This document shows, piece by piece, positions 57,776 to 64,000 of a stretch of DNA of 64,000 nt. A model generated the notes under the pieces. It had not been told where the DNA came from. It was given only the letters and a program-made list of their open reading frames with translations, and ran no database searches. The stretch is from assembly GCA_965277595.1 (NCBI GenBank), contig CBDIDH010000001.1:2108001-2172000 (forward strand), given 5' to 3'. The DNA comes from CBDIDH01 sp965277595 (GTDB lineage Bacteria; Planctomycetota; Planctomycetia; Isosphaerales; Isosphaeraceae). Every line of letters begins with the position of its first letter. Position 1 is the stretch's first letter. Position numbers and translations under genes: made by a program.

Positions 57776-59529
57776 TATGATTGAAATCAAGAGGCTCGTG
57801 CAAAGCGGGAGTGAGCGGGGCTTTTAGCCTCGTTTTCATACAGGGATGGGCCACAGCCAGGGGAGGAGGCAGAGAACAAACGACGGCTTATCACACTCTT
57901 ATCCGTGGGTTGGTTACCACATTACCGTTTCTTCGTTTTGGCCTGCCTGTATCTCCCTTCGTGCGTCGATTCCGTTGCGTGCGTCAAGCGGAACCGGCTA
58001 TATCGGGGGCTCTCGGGTTGCCGTTACTCTGCCCCCACCCCTGGCTGCGGGTTTTGTGTCCTCTCTCAGGGCTATGAGTCGTGTGCCACAGATGCCGGCG
58101 GCATAACGGCCCTGGCGATCGCCCAGAGGAAGCCCACCATTTCACGCGCGATAGCAGTGATAATCACATTCTTGTGCTTCCCCCGCTTCAGCATGGCACG
58201 ATAGCGCTGGCACATCCTGAGTTGGCCCTTCCAGGCGATTTCCTGCACTATAGGGGGTAGATCTTCGAGCCGTGCCGCTATCTTTTTGCTGACGCGGGCG
58301 GGTTTCGCGTAAGCCCATGCTCCTTCGATCAACACCCGCCGCGCGCGGTCACTGCCGGCTTTGGTGATTTCGCCCCGTATGACACGCTCACCGGATGAAT
58401 GCTCCGAGGGGCAAAGCCCGAGATAGCTCACCAGTTGCCGGGGGTGTGCGAAGCGGTTGAAGTCGCCAATCTCCGAAACCAGGATTACAGCAGAAATCAG
58501 GGATACGCCACGCATCGCCTGCACGCCCCGCGCCACGCTTTCCAACGACCAGCCTGGCAGCAGGTTGATGATTTGCTGCTCCAGCCTTGTCAGCCTTTCC
58601 TGGCTGTCCCGTATGGCGCCGAGCTGCTCCTCGATGACGATGTAATGGGCAGGCTGGTCGAAGGCCAATTGGCGAATCCACAGGATGTGGCTTTTGGTCC
58701 ACGCGGTCTTGCCTGGATAGCTACGCCCGTGCCGCAACAAAATGCCCTGGAGCTGCTGGCGGAATTTGCGCACTGCCTCCATGGCAGATATGCGCGCCCG
58801 CACCAGATCTCGGATGGCCTCATGGGCGGCATTTGGCACCCATACCGATGTCAGCTCCCCGGCGCGGTGCAACCGGGCCAGCGACAAGGCGTCGCGCTGA
58901 TCGTTTTTGATGCGGTCACCCGGTTTGGACGGGGTGAGTGATGGGGCAATGACGATGCATTCATGCCCAAGGCCGGCAATCTGGCGCTGAAGCTTATAGC
59001 CGCACGCTCCTGCTTCGTAGCAGAAAGACAGCGAAGCGTACTTGCCGGCCAGTTTCTTAACGAGCTTATTGACAGCCGTCGTCTCGTTGGCAATCTGGCC
59101 GAAATAACGCACCTCACCATCCCGACCTGCATCGGCGATGGCAATGGCTATCGTTCTTTTATGCGTGTCTAAACCAATAAATGCAGTAGAATGTGTCATG
59201 GCTTACCTCCTATGATTGAGTCCCTGCGGCGGCCCATCCGCCGTAATACCCGTGTATCACAGTCGAGGTAAGCCACCAACATCGAGACCCTCCGGCGCCA
59301 CCGGGCGGTAAAGGCAGGGCGGTGTCCGTCCATGGGACGATTGCGGCGGCTCAGCCGCCGCATATCTTTGGGGGCGGGACCAGCAGGACCCCCAGTTCCC
59401 GCCCCCAATCCCCCTACCCCCTTCCCCTCTTCTCTGTTCCGACTGAATCAAGCAGTAAATGCACACCATGCATGCCGCATGTTGTCTACATCCTTGCTCC
59501 GGACGGAGAGCCTCTTGATTTCAATCATA
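57776..59529 (-). mobile_element. IS110-family element within a perfect 22-bp inverted repeat
   Basis: 57776-57797 and 59508-59529 are perfect 22-bp inverted copies enclosing one IS110-type transposase gene and two noncoding flanks (57798-58071 and 59200-59507). Classical IS110 elements have no long terminal repeats, though the IS1111 subgroup has subterminal ones. The true ends may lie inside. The 59200-59507 flank folds into GC hairpins (for example gcggcggctcagccgccgc at 59343-59361) and may encode the guide (bridge) RNA used by this family. Confidence 0.65.
58072..59199 (-). CDS. IS110-family DEDD transposase/recombinase
   Basis: 375 residues from ATG 59199 with AGGAGGT upstream. The RuvC-like N-terminal domain begins TAFIGLDTHKRTIAIAIADA (first D in GLDTHK); CYEAGACGYKLQRQIAGLGH and KNDQRDALSLARLHRAGELT carry the E and D-x-x-D residues. 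The C-terminal domain has the tnp20 signature with serine (GVSLISAVILVSEIGDFNRF, then YLGLCPSEHSSG). The gene appears intact, and both domains are full length. Confidence 0.93.
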   Translation of the reverse strand: MTHSTAFIGLDTHKRTIAIAIADAGRDGEVRYFGQIANETTAVNKLVKKLAGKYASLSFCYEAGACGYKLQRQIAGLGHECIVIAPSLTPSKPGDRIKNDQRDALSLARLHRAGELTSVWVPNAAHEAIRDLVRARISAMEAVRKFRQQLQGILLRHGRSYPGKTAWTKSHILWIRQLAFDQPAHYIVIEEQLGAIRDSQERLTRLEQQIINLLPGWSLESVARGVQAMRGVSLISAVILVSEIGDFNRFAHPRQLVSYLGLCPSEHSSGERVIRGEITKAGSDRARRVLIEGAWAYAKPARVSKKIAARLEDLPPIVQEIAWKGQLRMCQRYRAMLKRGKHKNVIITAIAREMVGFLWAIARAVMPPASVAHDS

Positions 59530-59756
59530 CGGTCTCCCTTCGGGAAAGGGGGTGCGGAGGGTGGCGCGGGCAAGCCAGACCGCTCCCGCTGGTCGCACCA
59601 ACGCCCAGGCCGCAGCCTGTGCTACGCCGCACCTGCCGCCGGGCTTTCTGCCCTCCCCGCTCAGCGCCCGCCGAGGACCCGGCTATCGCCCTTCCGCCGC
59701 ACCCCGCCCGCAGCGTAAATACCTTAACATTCTGAGAGTTACGCGCTTTTGCGCCC

Positions 59757-59785
59757 TTGATTTCGAAGCGCGACAACTATACAAT
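59757..59785 (+). promoter_or_regulatory. Promoter of the DUF1257-AAA operon
   Basis: TTGATT (59757-59762) and TACAAT (59780-59785), 17-base spacing, about 63 bases before ATG 59849. The preceding 59530-59756 stretch is GC-rich without a supported gene. Confidence 0.65.
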
Positions 59786-59848
59786 ACATCAGTAGGTTAA
59801 AGGCGTACACCGGACTGAAGGCAGCCCAGGAATTCGGAGTCCTTGTCC

Positions 59849-60208
59849 ATGTCGCACATCGTCACCATCCGCACCCAGGCCAAAGACCCGGCGGCTATCG
59901 CCGCCGCCTGCCGCCGTCTCGGTTTGCCCGAGCCGACGCACGGCACCGCGAAATTGTTCGAAGGCGAAGCCACCGGCCTGCTGGTGAAGCTTCCGAACTG
60001 GCTGTACCCGCTGGTGATCGACACCGATTCCGGCGAGATCCGTTTCGACAACTACAACGGCAGTTGGGGCGATCCGCAGCAGCTCGACCGCTTCAAGCAG
60101 GCTTACGCCATCGAGAAAACCCGCATCGAGGCCGCCCGCAAAGGCCACCGCCTTACCGAGCAGCCACAGCCCGACGGATCGGTCAAGCTGACCATCACCA
60201 CCCGCTAG
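59849..60208 (+). CDS. DUF1257 (Ycf35-like) protein
   Basis: 119 residues from ATG 59849 (MSHIVTIRTQAKDPAAIAAA). The order is typical of DUF1257: opening SHIVTIRTQ, GLLVKLPNWLYPLVID, and the central FDNYNGSWGDPQQLDRFKQA. This family is known from cyanobacteria and plastids (Ycf35) and is encoded with DUF2997 and an AAA ATPase, as here. Function is unknown; transcription or stress links have been suggested only indirectly. Confidence 0.9.
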   Translation: MSHIVTIRTQAKDPAAIAAACRRLGLPEPTHGTAKLFEGEATGLLVKLPNWLYPLVIDTDSGEIRFDNYNGSWGDPQQLDRFKQAYAIEKTRIEAARKGHRLTEQPQPDGSVKLTITTR

Positions 60209-60224
60209 CGCGAGGCATCCAGCG

Positions 60225-60422
60225 ATGGACAAGAAAATCATCATCACCGTTTCCGCCACCGGCGAAACCACCGTGCAAACCCACGGCTACACCGGCCCGT
60301 CCTGCAAGGACGCCAGCCGCTTCATCGAGGAAGCGTTAGGCGAAAAGACCGGCGAGCAGCTCACCGCCGATTACCACCGCACCGCCACCGGCAACCAGAC
60401 CCGCACCAACCAGGGAAACTGA
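60225..60422 (+). CDS. DUF2997 protein
   Basis: 65 residues from ATG 60225. KKIIITVSATGETTVQTHGY then GPSCKDASRFIEEALGEKTG matches the small DUF2997 fold. It is the second gene of the DUF1257-DUF2997-AAA set, 16 bases after the first. Confidence 0.9.
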   Translation: MDKKIIITVSATGETTVQTHGYTGPSCKDASRFIEEALGEKTGEQLTADYHRTATGNQTRTNQGN

Positions 60423-60437
60423 CCGCAAGGAGCCGTT

Positions 60438-61931
60438 ATGAGCCTTGCCGAAACCGTCCGCGAACACGTCGCCGCCTGCTTTCCCGGTATCTGGGTTCAG
60501 AGCCACGAGCACGACGAAGCCGAGGCGGAAATTTCCCGGCTGTGCCAGACCCAAGGATGGACGCTGGCGACATGGGACATCGACCGGGGATTGACCACGG
60601 GCGGCAGCGCCGACGCCACCGCCACCGATCCGCTGGCGACGCTCAAAGCCCTGCCGACGCTGGCCACCGGCGAAACCACCATCCTGATCATGCGCAACCT
60701 GCACCGCTTTTTGGGCAGCCCGGACATGGTGCAGGCGCTCGACACGCAAGTATCCGAAGGCAAGGCCCGCCGCAGCTTCATCGTGATTCTGTCGCCGGTT
60801 GTCGAGATCCCCGCCGAGATCGAGCGGCAAATCATCGTCATCGAGCACGATTTGCCCAGCCGCGAGCAGCTTGAGACAATCGCCCGCAGCATCGGCACCG
60901 AGCCCGGCGATTTGCCGGACGGGCCGCAGCTCGCCGGCTTGCTCGACGCATCGGCCGGACTCACCCGCATGGAGGCCGAAGGCGCCTACAGCCTGTCATT
61001 GGTGCGGCACGGCCGCATCCGCCCGGAAGAGGTTTGGGATCTGAAGGCCCAGGCGCTGAAGAAATCCGGCCTGATGTCGCTGCATCGCGGCACCGAGCGT
61101 TTCACCGATCTCGGCGGGCTGGACGCCCTCAAAGCCTTTTGCCTGCGCTCCCTCCGCCCGAACGGCAGCCGCACCGCCCGCCCGCGTGGAATCCTGCTCC
61201 TCGGCGTGCCCGGCACCGGGAAATCGGCGCTGGCCAAGGCCCTGGGCAACGAAACCAATCGCCCCACCCTGACCCTGGATATCGGATCGCTTATGGGTTC
61301 GCTGGTGGGCGAAACCGAGCGGAATATCCGCCAGACGCTGCGCATCGCCGACGCCATGGCCCCGGCAATCCTCTATGTCGATGAGATCGAAAAAGGACTG
61401 TCCGGCGTCGCCGCATCCGGCAACACCGATAGCGGCGTTTCCGCCCGGCTGTTCGGCACCATGCTGTCATGGATGAACGACCATACATCCGACGTTTTCA
61501 TGATCGCCACCAGCAACGACGCCAGTAAGCTGCCGCCGGAATTCACCCGCGCGGAACGCTTCGATGCAATCTATTTCCTCGATTTCCCCGGCCCCGAGCA
61601 GCGTGAACAGATCTGGCGGTTGCACATCGCCGCATACGATATCGACGCCAACCAGCCCCGCCCGAGAGATGCCGACTGGACTGGAGCCGAGATCAAAGCA
61701 TGCTGCCGGCTTGCTGCATTGCTGGACGTGCCGTTGACCGAGGCCGCCCGCAACGTCGTGCCCATCAGCGCCACCGCCGCCGAGAAGGTGAGCGCCCTGC
61801 GTAATTGGGCCAATGGACGATGCCTTTCCGCTGACCGGCCTGGCCTGTACCAGAGCACGGCCGCACCCGCCAAAGCCACGGGCAAGGCCGCCCGCAAGAT
61901 CGAACGCCCCCGCGATCCCGAGATGAACTGA
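60438..61931 (+). CDS. Ycf46-like AAA ATPase
   Basis: 497 residues from ATG 60438 with AAGGAG upstream. The N-terminal domain (about 1-210) is of the Ycf46 type, and the AAA module follows: TDLGGLDALKAFCLRSL, Walker A GVPGTGKS at about 256-263, Walker B AILYVDEIEKGL near 310, and sensor 1 VFMIATSND. Predicted to remodel protein complexes with its two small partners. Its place on a mobile element suggests plasmid maintenance or stress tolerance. Confidence 0.88.
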   Translation: MSLAETVREHVAACFPGIWVQSHEHDEAEAEISRLCQTQGWTLATWDIDRGLTTGGSADATATDPLATLKALPTLATGETTILIMRNLHRFLGSPDMVQALDTQVSEGKARRSFIVILSPVVEIPAEIERQIIVIEHDLPSREQLETIARSIGTEPGDLPDGPQLAGLLDASAGLTRMEAEGAYSLSLVRHGRIRPEEVWDLKAQALKKSGLMSLHRGTERFTDLGGLDALKAFCLRSLRPNGSRTARPRGILLLGVPGTGKSALAKALGNETNRPTLTLDIGSLMGSLVGETERNIRQTLRIADAMAPAILYVDEIEKGLSGVAASGNTDSGVSARLFGTMLSWMNDHTSDVFMIATSNDASKLPPEFTRAERFDAIYFLDFPGPEQREQIWRLHIAAYDIDANQPRPRDADWTGAEIKACCRLAALLDVPLTEAARNVVPISATAAEKVSALRNWANGRCLSADRPGLYQSTAAPAKATGKAARKIERPRDPEMN

Positions 61932-61960
61932 CCGCATGACGACGACCAGGAGCACCGAAG

Positions 61961-62950
61961 ATGATCACCGACGCTTTCGGAACCCACAGCATGAGCACGG
62001 CCCCAGCCCTTGAGACGCCACCGCCCGGCCCCGATCCGGCCCAGACGCTACGCATCAGCACCGCCGCCGTTCGTGTGGCGTTCACCTGGTTCGGCACGAG
62101 GAAGGCGCTTTCCGCCGAGCAGCGCGAGCGCATCGCCGAAGGGTTCGAGGCGGAAACCGGTTCCATCTCCGCCGGCAAGAAGCTGCTCAACACCAAGCAC
62201 CCGGCCTTTCGTGCCGTTACCGCCATCCGCAACCATATCCTGACCCACTGGCGGGATCACAGCTTGCCCTTCCCCGAGCCGGGAATCCGGCTGATCCGGC
62301 AAGAGCAGATCGACAGCTTCCAGGCGCAAATGGAAGCGTTCCGCTCCGACCTGGAGGGCGCCGTTGCCAACCTGGAGCGGCATTTCCACGAGATGCGGGA
62401 GGAAGCCCGCCACCGGCTGGGTTCGCTGTTCAACGAAGACGATTACCCGGCAACGCTTGATGGCTTGTTCGCCGTTTCATGGGACTTTCCCAACGTCGAG
62501 CCGCCGGATTATTTGCTGCAGCTCCGCCCCGAACTGTACGAGGCCGAGCGCTCGCGCGTCGCCCGCCAGTTTGACGAAGCCGTGCAGCTCGCCGAGGCCG
62601 CATTCATCGAGCAGTTCGCGGGCGTCGTATCGCACCTGTGCGACCGGCTTGCCAAGGGCGACGACGGACAGCCGAAAATCTTCCGCGATTCCGCCGTGTT
62701 CAACCTCACCGAGTTCTTCGAGCGCTTCAAGTCGCTTAACCTGCGGTCGAACGCACAGCTTGATTCGCTGGTCGAGCAGGCACGCGAGGCGATCAAAGGC
62801 ACCAACCCCAACCGGCTGCGCACCAGCTCTGACCTGCGGGAGAAGGTGGCCGGCAAGCTGGCCGATGTCGAGCGCACCTTGACCTCCATGATGACCGACC
62901 GCCCCCGCCGCCGCATCCTCCGCCCGACGCCTACGCCGGAGGCCGAATGA
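61961..62950 (+). CDS. Helical protein linked to the AAA operon, unknown
   Basis: 329 residues from ATG 61961 with AGGAG eight bases upstream. It has long amphipathic helices (FQAQMEAFRSDLEGAVANLE, then RHFHEMREEARHRL) and a final basic segment (DRPRRRILRPTPTPEAE). No motif recognised. It lies 29 bases after the AAA gene and overlaps the next gene by ATGA, so it belongs to the same operon and is probably a client or partner of the ATPase. Confidence 0.72.
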   Translation: MITDAFGTHSMSTAPALETPPPGPDPAQTLRISTAAVRVAFTWFGTRKALSAEQRERIAEGFEAETGSISAGKKLLNTKHPAFRAVTAIRNHILTHWRDHSLPFPEPGIRLIRQEQIDSFQAQMEAFRSDLEGAVANLERHFHEMREEARHRLGSLFNEDDYPATLDGLFAVSWDFPNVEPPDYLLQLRPELYEAERSRVARQFDEAVQLAEAAFIEQFAGVVSHLCDRLAKGDDGQPKIFRDSAVFNLTEFFERFKSLNLRSNAQLDSLVEQAREAIKGTNPNRLRTSSDLREKVAGKLADVERTLTSMMTDRPRRRILRPTPTPEAE

Positions 62951-63186
62951 TGACGATCACTATCGCCGCCGACGGGACCGCCCGTTGCCTGTACGCCGAA
63001 ACCATCGACCTGGCCGAGATCGGCCAGCCGACGATTACGCGGGCAAGCCATGTCGAGCCCGACGCCGCCGGGAAATGGCACGCCGACCTGTCGCCGGTAT
63101 CCGGCCCGATTCTTGGCCCCTACGCGGCCCGTAGCGACGCCCTGGCAGCCGAGGCGGCATGGCTGGAGGCTAACCGGCTCAAGTGA
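62947..63186 (+). CDS. Small plasmid protein, end of AAA operon
   Basis: 79 residues from ATG 62947 overlapping the previous stop. TITIAADGTARCLYAETIDL then PYAARSDALAAEAAWLEANR is a pattern common in short plasmid proteins. Last gene before the hairpin terminator. Confidence 0.7.
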   Translation: MMTITIAADGTARCLYAETIDLAEIGQPTITRASHVEPDAAGKWHADLSPVSGPILGPYAARSDALAAEAAWLEANRLK

Positions 63187-63215
63187 CGCCAGAGCCTACA
63201 GCACGGCCCAGCAAC

Positions 63216-63244
63216 GCGGGCGGAGGCTAACCCCCTCCGCCCGC
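63216..63244 (+). terminator. 11-bp GC hairpin ending the AAA operon
   Basis: Arms 63216-63226 and 63234-63244 (gcgggcggagg with cctccgcccgc) pair perfectly around a seven-base loop. Pyrimidine-rich text follows, no clear T-run. Confidence 0.6.
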
Positions 63245-63555
63245 TTCGCTTTGCCGCCTACCCTCCCCGCATCAACCGGTAATGGCGATCCGTACATGCA
63301 TGCGTGCGCCGGCCGGGCCAAAAAATTTTCCGCCTGCGGCGCGCTCGTGGTGAGGACAGAGCAAAATGCCCCGGTCGCGAAAGGCGGCACTTTGGGGTAC
63401 GGCGATCACCTCTATCTCGATCACGACGCAAAATACCCGCCCTCGCCCCGCAAGTTGCCTGGCTGAGAAAGTTGACTGACCTATGCAGCCGGGCTTGGCC
63501 GCTTCAAGGCCGACGCCGGAAGGATATCCTGTTTTGCATTCCGGTAAAAACACAG
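63245..63555. other. Intergenic stretch, no gene supported
   Basis: Frames here are short, without ribosome sites, and read as shadows. No repeat or hairpin of note was seen. Confidence 0.4.
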
Positions 63556-63584
63556 TTGGCATGTTGAATCGTTTGCGCTATTCA
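63556..63584 (+). promoter_or_regulatory. Promoter of the last gene
   Basis: TTGGCA (63556-63561) and TATTCA (63579-63584), 17-base spacing, 65 bases before ATG 63650. Confidence 0.55.
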
Positions 63585-63649
63585 AAAAGGACAATGCGGC
63601 GCAAGACCGCGCGACATTCTAAACAACGCATCACAACGGGAGAACCATC

Positions 63650-64000
63650 ATGGCAAGAAAGAGAAAGCAACCGGAGGCCGCCAGCCTGGAAGCCGCCGCT
63701 AAAACCGACGAGTCGTCTTCCGTCGCACCGCCCGCCGCTCTGGAAGCACCCGATCCAAACACCTCTCTTAATCAACCCGAAACGCGCGAGCCCCTCCGCA
63801 TCCCTGACCCGCGCTCGATCATGTCCGCCAGCCTTGACGCCGGAAAGGGCAGCCCGAGAATGCGGTTGCTACGCAGCCATAAATTCAAGCAAATGCAGAT
63901 CGCGTTTGACCAACCACCCGACGAAAAGTACCTGGCGATGCTCAAGGAGGCCGGCTGGACCGACCGCACGAAGTCGGAAGGAATTTGGACCAAGCAAGTG
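63650..64000 (+). CDS. Partial plasmid protein running off the window end
   Basis: 117 codons from ATG 63650 with GGGAG upstream, open to the end of the window. The N-terminus is basic then Ala/Pro/Ser-rich and probably disordered (RKRKQPEAASLEAAAKTDES). From about residue 75 it becomes ordered (RSHKFKQMQIAFDQPPDEKY, then LAMLKEAGWTDRTKSEGIWT), a short domain that I associate with the ends of plasmid and ICE proteins. The rest is outside the window. Confidence 0.75.
   Translation, partial: MARKRKQPEAASLEAAAKTDESSSVAPPAALEAPDPNTSLNQPETREPLRIPDPRSIMSASLDAGKGSPRMRLLRSHKFKQMQIAFDQPPDEKYLAMLKEAGWTDRTKSEGIWTKQV

Noticed and set aside
1..64000. CRISPR arrays, tRNA and rRNA genes
   Set aside because: Nothing resembling regularly spaced repeats, cloverleaf-forming genes or ribosomal RNA was seen anywhere in the window.

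Overview
This 64 kb window is GC-rich DNA that looks like part of a conjugative plasmid or integrative and conjugative element (ICE) of a Pseudomonadota bacterium. The evidence is a VirD4/TraG coupling protein, a MobF (TrwC/TraI-type) relaxase-helicase, a ParB-like protein, a giant methyltransferase-helicase of the kind carried by large plasmids, plasmid-type UmuDC, and a DUF1257-DUF2997-AAA operon. I see no rRNA, tRNA, CRISPR array or core metabolic gene. The species cannot be fixed from the sequence. Both window ends cut through genes (1-179 minus and 63650-64000 plus).

Layout. (1) 1-6105, minus strand: transfer and maintenance genes (cut gene, coupling protein, small protein, ParB-like, two exported proteins, lipoprotein-like protein). 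(2) 6258-8410: small accessory genes, including two paralogues with the same N-terminal domain on either side of an unknown gene. (3) 8893-14669: small conserved protein and methyltransferase-helicase. (4) 14859-23884: an AIPR defence gene, a PIN toxin-antitoxin (TA) pair, a run of small plasmid-type genes separated by similar GC hairpins, a ParE-type TA pair, a J-domain protein and an AbiJ/HEPN-like gene with partner. (5) 23893-30187: relaxase operon (minus), then umuDC and small membrane proteins. (6) 30264-48405: a dense defence/addiction island with a type IIG-like restriction-modification enzyme, RelE/HigA-type TA, a HEPN protein, two more PIN TA pairs, a DUF4062 protein, a DUF5677-like protein, a zinc-ribbon protein, a KAP NTPase, a PemK/MazF-type TA, and a three-gene RHH antitoxin-ParE-tyrosine recombinase operon. 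(7) 48447-59529: foreign, mostly lower-GC insert with an IS701-family element (20+ bp inverted repeats, CTAA target duplication), a coiled-coil protein, a second damaged copy of the TA-recombinase operon, fragments of recombinase and umuC genes, a Cys/Gly-rich exported protein, three tandem type IV pilin-like genes (one reduced to its 5' end) and an IS110-family element inside a perfect 22-bp inverted repeat. (8) 59849-64000: the DUF1257-DUF2997-AAA operon and plasmid genes of the GC-rich backbone.

How it fits together. The relaxase and coupling protein would process and deliver DNA. The methyltransferase-helicase may protect it from restriction, UmuDC would allow lesion bypass on transferred single strands, and at least seven TA loci with overlapping reading frames would stabilise the element. 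AIPR, AbiJ/HEPN, HEPN, type IIG, DUF4062 and KAP genes look like anti-phage cargo. The most unusual signal is the toxin-antitoxin-recombinase operon, present twice at about 93% recombinase identity and surrounded by recombinase fragments. It suggests a small self-mobilising addiction module. All functions are inferred from motifs read by eye; no database search was possible.
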